Assembly (NCBI GenBank): GCA_021846145.1 | Contig: JAJZCJ010000027.1 | Span: 1 to 18,967 of the forward strand | Reading direction: 5' to 3' | Source: Bacillota bacterium | GTDB taxonomy: Bacteria; Bacillota; Bacilli; Alicyclobacillales; SLC66 | Length of the DNA stretch: 18,967 nt | In this document: positions 7,085-14,056 of the stretch, piece by piece | How the letters are laid out: each line of letters begins with the position of its first letter | Position numbering within the stretch: position 1 is the first letter of the stretch | Position numbers and translations under genes: made by a program | Notes under the pieces: generated by a model | What the model was told of the DNA's origin: nothing | Seen by the model: the letters and a program-made list of their open reading frames with translations, nothing else | Databases searched by the model: none

Positions 7085-8101
7085 ATGAGCTTAAACACGC
7101 TTTGGTTTATATTGGAAATGGTGTTGTTTATCGGATATTTTTTCCTTGAAGGATTTGATTATGGGGTTGGTATTTTGCTTCCCTTTGTCGGGCAAAATGA
7201 CTTAGAGCGTCGGGTGGTACTTAACAGCATAGGCCCTGTGTGGGATGGCAACGAAGTCTGGTTATTAACGGCTGGCGGTGCAATGTTTGCAGCATTCCCC
7301 AACTGGTATGCAACGCTCTTTAGCGGATTTTACTTGGCGTTGTTTTTGTTGCTGATCGGATTGATTCTGCGCGGAGTGGGTCTTGAGTATCGCAGTAAAA
7401 ACCCTGGATCAAATTGGCGCAATACGTGGGATTGGTTGATTTTTGTTGGGAGTTTGCTTCCAGCACTTCTCTGGGGTGTGGCGTTTGCCAACATTGTCAG
7501 GGGTGTACCAATCAATGGGCAAATGAATTTTACTGGTTCATTGTTAACCTTGCTAAATCCTTATGCATTGCTTGGCGGTGTGGCGTTTCTACTCGTGTTC
7601 ATGCTTCATGGTTCACTTTTCTTGAGCTTGAAAACGACTGGCAATGTGGAAGCGAGAGCGAAAAAATTTGCGACAACGATGGGTATTCCCGTCGCCATAG
7701 TGCTTTTGCTCTTTGTGGTATTTAGCTATGTACCAAGTGAAGTATTTAGGTACAGTATCAGTTCTGCGTTGATTTTTGTAATTTTCGTGATTGCGTTTCT
7801 CGCTGTACTGTCGGTGCGCTTTCTCGTGGGGAAACACGGCGGTTGGGCATTTACTTTCGTGGGTCTCGCCATTGCCTTAACAACGACGGGCATGTTCCTT
7901 GGCATGTATCCTAATGTCATGGTGAGCAGCACGAATCCGCAATGGAATCTCACCATTTATAATGCGGCTTCTAATCATCATTCACTATTTGTGATGACGA
8001 TTGTCGCGCTGATCATGGTTCCCATTGTGCTTGCTTATCAAATTTGGACATACTACATTTTCCGTAAACGTGTCTCGATCACAGATCACATGGATTATTG
8101 A
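7085..8101 (+). CDS. cydB: Cytochrome bd oxidase subunit II
   Basis: CydB is the second membrane subunit of the bd oxidase and is needed for haem b595/d assembly with CydA. The 338-residue product has eight or so hydrophobic helices. It begins with FLEGFDYGVGILLPF, followed by NSIGPVWDGNEVWLL and FAAFPNWYATLFSGFYLAL, all highly conserved in CydB, and includes LRGVGLEYRSK after the third helix. Length and order are normal. An AAGGAGG SD sequence precedes the ATG. The stop codon is 11 nt before the preferred cydD start, so the four cyd genes form one transcript. Confidence 0.97.
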   Translation: MSLNTLWFILEMVLFIGYFFLEGFDYGVGILLPFVGQNDLERRVVLNSIGPVWDGNEVWLLTAGGAMFAAFPNWYATLFSGFYLALFLLLIGLILRGVGLEYRSKNPGSNWRNTWDWLIFVGSLLPALLWGVAFANIVRGVPINGQMNFTGSLLTLLNPYALLGGVAFLLVFMLHGSLFLSLKTTGNVEARAKKFATTMGIPVAIVLLLFVVFSYVPSEVFRYSISSALIFVIFVIAFLAVLSVRFLVGKHGGWAFTFVGLAIALTTTGMFLGMYPNVMVSSTNPQWNLTIYNAASNHHSLFVMTIVALIMVPIVLAYQIWTYYIFRKRVSITDHMDY

Positions 8102-8112
8102 CGGGTAATAAC

Positions 8113-9855
8113 ATGATTAAAAAGAGAATTTTTACGCAGATTCATGAAGTTCGCCACCTGCTAGCCTTAACCGTTGGGTTAGGGCTAGCAGGTGGCTTAA
8201 TTGCTATTGCAGAAGCCAGTTTTCTATCGCGCATTGTGAATCGTGCATTTTTGATGCATTGGCAATTGTCTAATCTCACTGGGCTTTTTGTGGGACTGCT
8301 TATTATTATTTTTTTTAGGGCAGTGGTGGGATGGTCTAGTGAAGTATTTGCACTGCGAGTCGCGTTAAAAGTAAAAGAACAATTAAGAGATCAATTAATT
8401 CGACGGCTGTTTCAATTGGGACCTGTGTATATGCGCGGTGAGCGTACTGGAGAAGTCACCAACACGGTTTTAGAGGGGATTGAATCATTAGAAATTTACC
8501 TAGCACGCTATATACCCCAACTTGCAGTTTCCGCGTTGGTGCCGTTGACCATTTTGGCTTTTGTTGTTCCCAATGATTGGGTGACTGCGATTATATTTGT
8601 GGTCACATGGCCGCTCATTCCTTACTTTATGATGTTAATTGGGCGTCAAGCTGAAAAAAAAAGCAAGCAACAGTTTCAAACCTTAAGTCTACTCAGCGCA
8701 CACTTTCTGGATGTGTTGCAAGGGCTGACTACATTAAAACTGTTTAATCGCAGTCGATACCAACTAGAAGTGATTCGTTGCATTAGTGATCGTTATCGCA
8801 AAACCACGATGGATACATTGAGAGTGGCCTTTTTATCAGCATTTGCGCTTGAACTCTTGACCACTTTGAGTACGGCCATTGTGGCAGTGTTTATTGGACT
8901 GCGGTTAATTTCCGGTAATATGCAGTTTCAAAATGCTTTTTTCGTATTGTTACTTGCTCCGGAATTCTACATGCCTATTCGCCTACTTGGTACACAGTTT
9001 CATGCCGGAATGAACGGTGTGATTGCGGCAGACCGCATATTTGAATTATTAGATGAACCTGTTTTAGAAGAGACATTCAATGAATCGAACGCAGTGGCAT
9101 TAGTAGAGAATTGGGAAGCGGTTGCGTTTGAACACGTGACATTTCAATATCAAGGGGCGCAAAACGCAGTGCTAAATGATTTGAACCTGAAGATCGAAAA
9201 GGGAGAAAAAGTGGCGCTCGTCGGCCCTACTGGTGCAGGAAAAAGTACCATCATGCATTTGCTATTGGGTTTTATCACGCCGGGTGTTGGTGAGATTCGT
9301 GTACAAGATCAGCGCTTAGCGCCTGCCACCATTGCATCATGGCGAAAACAAATTACCTATTTGCCGCAGCATCCTCATTTGTTTCATGGTTCCATCGCGG
9401 ATAATCTTCGGCTAGCTTGTCCTGATTGTCCAATGGAACGATTGATTGAAGCTGCTACCAAGGCGGGGGCAGATGAATTTATTCAAAGTTTGCCTAGAAG
9501 TTATGACACGTTAGTCGGTGAAGACGGAACTGGACTAAGCGGTGGTCAAATTCAGCGGATCGCGCTGGCACGTGCTTTTTTGAAGGATAGTAAATTGGTG
9601 CTTTTGGACGAGCCTACTGCTAACTTGGACCCAGAGAGCGAGCGTTGGATTGAACATGCGTTGCGGGATTTATTTGTCGATAAAACTGTATTTGTGATTG
9701 CTCATCGGTTAAGTACGATCACGCGCATGGATCGCATTCTGGTGATGAACGAAGGAGAAATCATTGATCAGGGGCACCATACTGAACTGCTTGCGCGTAA
9801 GGGACTGTACCATCAACTATTGACCGCGTATGTGGGAGAGGGGGAATCTTCGTGA
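8113..9855 (+). CDS. cydD: Thiol (glutathione/cysteine) ABC exporter, first subunit, needed for cytochrome bd assembly
   Basis: This is one half of the heterodimeric CydDC exporter, which moves thiols such as cysteine out of the cytoplasm and is needed for bd-oxidase maturation. The 580-residue protein has an N-terminal six-helix membrane domain (to about 320) and an ATPase domain with Walker A GPTGAGKST (about 369-377), signature LSGGQ (about 473), Walker B LVLLDEPTANLD (about 493-504) and the H-loop IAHRLSTI. The ATG at 8113 is preferred; a TTG at 8098 overlapping the cydB stop has no SD sequence. A remarkable 20-bp-stem hairpin lies in codons 14-28. The stop overlaps the next start as GTGA. 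In B. subtilis naming the first ABC gene is called cydC, so symbols differ between genomes. Confidence 0.93.
   Translation: MIKKRIFTQIHEVRHLLALTVGLGLAGGLIAIAEASFLSRIVNRAFLMHWQLSNLTGLFVGLLIIIFFRAVVGWSSEVFALRVALKVKEQLRDQLIRRLFQLGPVYMRGERTGEVTNTVLEGIESLEIYLARYIPQLAVSALVPLTILAFVVPNDWVTAIIFVVTWPLIPYFMMLIGRQAEKKSKQQFQTLSLLSAHFLDVLQGLTTLKLFNRSRYQLEVIRCISDRYRKTTMDTLRVAFLSAFALELLTTLSTAIVAVFIGLRLISGNMQFQNAFFVLLLAPEFYMPIRLLGTQFHAGMNGVIAADRIFELLDEPVLEETFNESNAVALVENWEAVAFEHVTFQYQGAQNAVLNDLNLKIEKGEKVALVGPTGAGKSTIMHLLLGFITPGVGEIRVQDQRLAPATIASWRKQITYLPQHPHLFHGSIADNLRLACPDCPMERLIEAATKAGADEFIQSLPRSYDTLVGEDGTGLSGGQIQRIALARAFLKDSKLVLLDEPTANLDPESERWIEHALRDLFVDKTVFVIAHRLSTITRMDRILVMNEGEIIDQGHHTELLARKGLYHQLLTAYVGEGESS
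8153..8196 (+). promoter_or_regulatory. Long hairpin embedded in the start of the cydD coding sequence
   Basis: The left arm at 8153-8172 (beginning GCCACCTGCTAGCC) is the reverse complement of the right arm at 8177-8196 (ending GGCTAGCAGGTGGC) over 20 positions. There are 19 Watson-Crick pairs and one G-U pair, and the loop is GTTG (8173-8176). The structure begins 40 nt after the cydD ATG and is not followed by a T run, so it is not a standard terminator. It may act in mRNA processing, stability or translation between cydAB and cydDC. The structure is directly visible; the function is inferred. Confidence 0.6.
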
Positions 9856-11597
9856 TCAGAACCCTGTATCGCTTTATCATCCCTCATAAAATGGCGCTAT
9901 CGTGGGCTACTTTACTTGGTGTGTTAACTGTGAGTTCTAATATTGGGCTGTTAGCCACTTCAGGGTACCTGATTGCAAGCGCCGCATTGCATCCATCTAC
10001 GGTGCTATTATTGTGGGTGCCCATCGTAGGTGTGCGATTTTTTGGCATGGCACGTGCTGTTTTTCGGTATGGGGAACGATATTTTTCACATGATCTCACG
10101 TTTCGCATCTTGTCCACGATGCGTACATGGTTTTATGATCGCTTAGAGCCGCTTGCACCTGCTAGGTTATTTACATTTCGCAGCGGAGATGTGTTGAGTA
10201 GCGCGGTATCTGATGTGGACACGCTACAGGATCTTTATTTACGAGCGCTTGCCCCTCCGCTGATCGCTATTTTTGTGATGGTGATCGTGTTTTTGCTTTT
10301 GTCACTGTTTTCTATGCAACTTGGAGTTATTCAAATTGTGATTCTGTTGATTGCAGGTCTTGGTGTACCGGGTCTTACTTATATGTTGGGGAATCGTCTG
10401 GGGTCTGAAATTGTACAGTTGCGTTCTTCTTTTACTGCAGATTTGGTAGATACCATTCAGGGGATGTCAGATATTTTAGCATTTTCTCAAGAGGAGAAGG
10501 CAATCAGTAATTTGAGTCTGCGTCAACGTGATCTTGTACAAAAACAGATTAAAATGGCAAATATCAGCGGATTGACCAATGGGTTGATGATTTTTTTAAA
10601 TCACTTCTCAATGTGGGTGTTGCTACTAGTCGCCATTCCAATGGTTCAATTAGGGAAAATAACGGGAGTAGACCTGACGGTGATTGCGCAAACTGCGTTA
10701 GCAAGTTTTGAAGCAGTGATGCCGTTGCCACTTGCTTTTCAATATTTGGGTCGTGGGTTTGCATCCATGCGCCATTTGTTGGATTTGCTGGATGCAAAGC
10801 CTGCAGTAGTAGATGGAAGACGCAATTTTGAGGGCTCTAAGGTGCCATCGTTAGTTATTAATCAATTATTTTTTCGCTATCTTCCCGACGCTACTGATGT
10901 GATTAAGGATGTCTCTTTTGAATTGACACCGGGAAAACACACAGCGATTGTTGGCCCAAGTGGGGCTGGGAAAAGTAGTCTCGTACAAGTGTTGGCACGA
11001 TTTTTTGATTATGAAAATGGCGATATTTACCTTGATGGTGATGAACTTAAAGACTATACGATAGACGCCATTCATCGGCAGATTGCGGTGTCGCCACAGA
11101 AGCCGCATTTATTTAATACCAGCGTAAAACAGAATTTACAGTTAGCACGGTCTGGTGCTGTAGTAGAAGATATTGAAATGGCTGCAAAAGTCGCTCTTGC
11201 AGATAAGTTTATTCAACAATTACCCGAGCAATATGATACGTTTATCGGTGAACAAGGGTATAAGCTATCCGGTGGCGAACGACAACGTTTGGCTATTGCT
11301 AGGGTGGTGCTCTCAGGGGCACCGATTAACATTTTTGATGAGCCCACTTCGGGTATGGATGCGATTACAGAAGAAAAGTTGCTCGTATCTATCCACGAGG
11401 CGTTGTATGGGAAATCGATGTTATGGATCACTCATCGGTTAACGGGATTAGAATTGATGGATGAAATACTGGTGATGAATCGTGGGCAAATTGTAGAAAG
11501 AGGGACTCATCATGAATTGCTAGAAAAAAATGGACTATATCGACAGATGTGGGATGTGCAAAAACAATTAATTGAACAACAAGAAGTAGCTATATAG
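9852..11597 (+). CDS. cydC: Thiol (glutathione/cysteine) ABC exporter, second subunit, needed for cytochrome bd assembly
   Basis: This is the partner of the preceding ABC protein. The 581-residue product has six membrane helices (to about 310) and an ATPase domain: Walker A GPSGAGKSS (about 366-374), LSGGERQR (about 472-479), Walker B INIFDEPTSGMD (about 490-501; Phe replaces the usual last Leu before Asp), and the H-loop WITHRLTGL. The GTG start overlaps the cydD stop by 4 nt, with GGGGG 7 nt upstream, so coupled translation and 1:1 expression are likely. Its TAG stop lies inside the first bases of the second AGTC/GACT element. No terminator hairpin with a T run is obvious after it, so read-through into the downstream genes is possible. 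Confidence 0.93.
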   Translation: MIRTLYRFIIPHKMALSWATLLGVLTVSSNIGLLATSGYLIASAALHPSTVLLLWVPIVGVRFFGMARAVFRYGERYFSHDLTFRILSTMRTWFYDRLEPLAPARLFTFRSGDVLSSAVSDVDTLQDLYLRALAPPLIAIFVMVIVFLLLSLFSMQLGVIQIVILLIAGLGVPGLTYMLGNRLGSEIVQLRSSFTADLVDTIQGMSDILAFSQEEKAISNLSLRQRDLVQKQIKMANISGLTNGLMIFLNHFSMWVLLLVAIPMVQLGKITGVDLTVIAQTALASFEAVMPLPLAFQYLGRGFASMRHLLDLLDAKPAVVDGRRNFEGSKVPSLVINQLFFRYLPDATDVIKDVSFELTPGKHTAIVGPSGAGKSSLVQVLARFFDYENGDIYLDGDELKDYTIDAIHRQIAVSPQKPHLFNTSVKQNLQLARSGAVVEDIEMAAKVALADKFIQQLPEQYDTFIGEQGYKLSGGERQRLAIARVVLSGAPINIFDEPTSGMDAITEEKLLVSIHEALYGKSMLWITHRLTGLELMDEILVMNRGQIVERGTHHELLEKNGLYRQMWDVQKQLIEQQEVAI

Positions 11598-11623
11598 TCC
11601 ATATAGACTATATTTATATAGTC
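11596..11623. promoter_or_regulatory. AGTC/GACT repeat element at the cydC stop (copy 2)
   Basis: AGTC (11596-11599), GACT (11606-11609) and AGTC (11620-11623) alternate in orientation. ATATAGTC/GACTATAT and GACTATAT-TT-ATATAGTC are perfect 8-bp dyads that share the central half. This is the sister of the element at 5549-5575. It lies about 75-100 nt before the cation transporter gene that leads the response-regulator operon. The stem could also act as a weak barrier to transcription from cydC, but there is no T run. Confidence 0.5.
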
Positions 11624-11628
11624 CTTTG

Positions 11629-11681
11629 GTGGGTAGTTGATAAATTATAAAAATGTAAAAATCTAAAGATAGTCTACCCAC
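11629..11681. promoter_or_regulatory. Distant inverted repeat GTGGGTAG...CTACCCAC in the transporter leader
   Basis: GTGGGTAG (11629-11636) and CTACCCAC (11674-11681) are exact 8-bp inverted copies separated by 37 nt of very AT-rich DNA. The right arm ends just before the SD sequence (GAGGGG, 11682-11687). TACCCAC is one base off the NarL-type heptamer TACYYMT. It could be a pair of operators or a leader stem; neither is demonstrated. Confidence 0.35.
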
Positions 11682-11696
11682 GAGGGGATGGATTTT

Positions 11697-12587
11697 GTGA
11701 CACTTGCGCGCAGGCTGTCTACCGTCGCCATATTGGTCGGGAGTTTACTTGTATTTGAAATTATAGCTGCCTTCTTTTCTCATAGTGTTGCGCTACTTTC
11801 TGATGTGGCTCACGTAGGAACAGATTTTCTTAGTGCGTTGTTGACTTTATTTGCAGAGCGGATTGCCCACAAGCCAAGCACCAAGATGATGAGTTACGGA
11901 TTTGCGAGAGGTACAGTCGTCGCTGCATTTGTCAATGGATTTTCGTTGATCTTGTTATCAATTATCATCCTCGGTCAAACCGTAATACGTTTGATTTATC
12001 CTGAGCCCGTGCGGCCAGGGTGGATGATCGGCGCGGCGTTGGTTGCGCTTTTTGTGGACGGCATTATTATCTGGATGTTGATGCGAGGAGAACAAAATCT
12101 TAATATAAAAAGCGCTTTTATCCATTTTGCAGGAGATGCATTCGTATCTTTAGGTGTTATTTTGGCCGCGGTACTTGTTAGTGTGACGCATAAACCATGG
12201 TTCGATCCAACAATCACCTTTATTTTAATAGTAGTAATGGTATACACTTCATGGAGGATTGTAAAAGAATCTCTCTTAATTTTAATGGAGGGCACTCCCA
12301 ATACGATTAATCTTGAGGCTCTACATGATCAAATCAGTCGATTGCCGGGGATTTTAGCTATCCATGACATTCATGTGTGGGCAGTTTCTGATCGTGACAT
12401 TGCTGCATCGTTGCATGTCGTTATCGATCCTAAGGTAGTCATTTCAGAAACAGATCGTTTAATAAAGGAGATTGAGGAAATATTAAAACTTCGATTTGGA
12501 ATTGTACACTCTGCAATTCAGTTGGAGTCGCAAGTGGATCCTGATCATCATGGTTTTCCGCACAGCAATCAATACCAATTTAATTAA
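11697..12587 (+). CDS. Cation diffusion facilitator (CzcD/YiiP-type) metal efflux transporter
   Basis: The roughly 296-residue inner-membrane antiporter exports divalent metal (Zn, Fe, Mn, Co or Cd class) in exchange for protons. It has six hydrophobic helices followed by a cytoplasmic domain of about 85 residues (HDIHVWAVSDRDIAASLHV). The metal-site motifs are present: DVAHVGTD in helix 2 and HFAGD in helix 5 (HX3D in each); SYGFARGTVVAAFVNG matches the conserved loop. A GTG at 11697, 9 nt after GAGGGG, is the preferred start; an ATG at 11688 touches that SD sequence directly. The metal cannot be told from the sequence. It sits between cydABDC and a response regulator, 37 nt before the latter, an unusual partner that hints at iron or other metal handling tied to respiration. 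Confidence 0.9.
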   Translation: MTLARRLSTVAILVGSLLVFEIIAAFFSHSVALLSDVAHVGTDFLSALLTLFAERIAHKPSTKMMSYGFARGTVVAAFVNGFSLILLSIIILGQTVIRLIYPEPVRPGWMIGAALVALFVDGIIIWMLMRGEQNLNIKSAFIHFAGDAFVSLGVILAAVLVSVTHKPWFDPTITFILIVVMVYTSWRIVKESLLILMEGTPNTINLEALHDQISRLPGILAIHDIHVWAVSDRDIAASLHVVIDPKVVISETDRLIKEIEEILKLRFGIVHSAIQLESQVDPDHHGFPHSNQYQFN

Positions 12588-12624
12588 AGGCTATATCAGA
12601 TGAACAATTGGGTGGGAATCTAAG

Positions 12625-13308
12625 ATGTCGATTCAGGTTAATGTAGTTGACGATCACCATCTTTTTAGAAAAGGTGTGATCGGCATTATTAATGCTTCTT
12701 CGGATATAGAAGTAGTGGGTGAAGCTGACAACGGTAGGGATGCGATCGCACTAGTCCAGAAAACGCATCCAGATGTGCTGATCATGGATTTGGCCATGCC
12801 TGTAATGGGAGGCATGGAAGCTACTAAACGCATACGTGATGTTGACCATCAAGTGAAAATTTTAATTCTGACGGTGAATGAAGATGAGCGTTCCTTGTTT
12901 GAAGCGGTAAAATCTGGTGCGCAGGGTTATGTATTAAAAACGGTGGATCCGGAGGAGTTGCTTCATTCTATTCGCAGTGTTGCAGCAGGAGAGGCAGTGG
13001 TTCCAAGCAATCTCGCATTGCGAATTCTATCAGAGATGTCTAGACCCAAGGCCGCTGCGCCCGTTGGCGATGGTGTGGAGCCATTAACTGCTCGTGAAAT
13101 TGAGGTGCTGCGAGAGTTGGGGACAGGCGCTTCTAATCGTGATATCGCTAAACGACTGTTTATCAGTGAAAACACAGTACGCAATCACGTGAGGAATATA
13201 CTGGATAAACTACATGTATCCAACCGAGTGGAAGCTGCCACCTATGCGGTAAGGGAAGGACTTGTAGATGAAAACAATTCTAATGATTCGGACTTATCTA
13301 ATATATGA
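12625..13308 (+). CDS. NarL/FixJ-family response regulator, candidate partner of the NreB-like kinase
   Basis: The 227-residue DNA-binding regulator has a receiver domain at residues 1-120 with the acidic pair Asp9/Asp10, phospho-acceptor Asp55 (LIMDLAMP), Thr83 and Lys105 (VLKT). Its LuxR/NarL-type helix-turn-helix is at about 152-212 (LTAREIEVLRELGTGASNRD, then ENTVRNHVRNILDKLHVSNR). All key residues are intact. GGTGGG precedes the ATG. It lies 37 nt after the transporter gene and overlaps the next gene by 4 nt (ATGA). HisKA_3-type kinases such as the one at 15775-16875 normally pair with NarL-type regulators, and no other complete kinase is in view. Targets are unknown; the two AGTC elements are candidates. 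Confidence 0.93.
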   Translation: MSIQVNVVDDHHLFRKGVIGIINASSDIEVVGEADNGRDAIALVQKTHPDVLIMDLAMPVMGGMEATKRIRDVDHQVKILILTVNEDERSLFEAVKSGAQGYVLKTVDPEELLHSIRSVAAGEAVVPSNLALRILSEMSRPKAAAPVGDGVEPLTAREIEVLRELGTGASNRDIAKRLFISENTVRNHVRNILDKLHVSNRVEAATYAVREGLVDENNSNDSDLSNI

Positions 13309-13880
13309 AAAATTGGGATGCGAAGTGGATGGGATGGCTAACTCGTATACATCACTCTGATCAGGTATTATTTGATTTTTTGAAGCAAAAAATGACGTTA
13401 ATTGCTGCTGTCATCGGTATTGGTCTGTGTATTCTTGGCTTTTTGCTTCATAATATAGAAATGAGCCTTGAAGTGGTCTTGGTCGGTGCGATTGGGTATT
13501 TACTTGGATTTATTCCCGCGATCGTCGGAGGGCTTATTTTAACTGGCATTCGGTTTTCGCAGGTCGGTTTTTTTTGGTCAGAAGTTCCTCTTGAGACGTT
13601 GGTATATCTTGGATGTATGTATATTGCATGGTTGGGTCGTGAGCACAAAGTAGCGTCCATTCGACGCAAGCAGGAGATTTATGGGTTCATTCAGACTGCG
13701 CAGGTAATCCCTTGGTCGATGGTGAACGAAGTAAGGAATTCCTTATTAGCCATGCGGCTGTTGTTGTTTTCAAAACACAGTGAAACCATTGAATCGAATT
13801 TACGATTGGTTGAGGATGAGCTGACTAGATTAGACAACTTATTTCATGATTTAAATGAAAATAAAGAATCATTTAAATGA
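13305..13880 (+). CDS. Membrane protein ending in a degenerate histidine-kinase dimerisation helix (no His, no ATPase domain)
   Basis: The 191-residue product has three hydrophobic helices (about 30-48, 54-82 and 94-111) followed by about 75 cytoplasmic residues. The latter read like a HisKA helix pair: VNEVRNSLLAMRLLLF (140-155), then VEDELTRLDNLFHDL (169-183). In true kinases the first helix begins H-E-(I/V)-R-N-P-L; here the His is replaced by Asn141 while E-V-R-N-x-L is kept. The protein stops before any N, G1, F or G2 box. Its start overlaps the response-regulator stop (ATGA), so it is probably co-translated with it. It could be a scaffold, a decoy or an inhibitor of a kinase, or a Spo0B-like bundle without the His. 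The likeness is from pattern reading only. A terminator follows at 13915. Confidence 0.7.
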   Translation: MKNWDAKWMGWLTRIHHSDQVLFDFLKQKMTLIAAVIGIGLCILGFLLHNIEMSLEVVLVGAIGYLLGFIPAIVGGLILTGIRFSQVGFFWSEVPLETLVYLGCMYIAWLGREHKVASIRRKQEIYGFIQTAQVIPWSMVNEVRNSLLAMRLLLFSKHSETIESNLRLVEDELTRLDNLFHDLNENKESFK

Positions 13881-13914
13881 TTTTTTTGTTATTATAAATA
13901 CATTGGATGAACTT

Positions 13915-13953
13915 CTCGTGTATAGTATGAAAGTACTATACACGAGCCTTTTT
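13915..13953 (+). terminator. Terminator of the transporter/response-regulator operon
   Basis: CTCGTGTATAGTA (13915-13927) pairs perfectly over 13 bp with TACTATACACGAG (13934-13946), with loop TGAAAG, followed by CC and five T residues. It is 34 nt after the stop of the degenerate kinase gene. Confidence 0.8.
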
Positions 13954-14056
13954 GTAGTCCACCTCGCTCATTTTTTTCACAACTTATCGGGGTATACTCT
14001 CTACACAAAGGACACAATCAAACAATAACTAAAATTAAACTTTAGGAGGATTTGCA

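Noticed and set aside
13868..13887. Palindrome ATCATTTAAATGAT with a T run at the stop of the degenerate kinase gene as terminator
   Set aside because: It is pure AT-rich with no loop; the GC-containing 13-bp hairpin at 13915 is a much better terminator.
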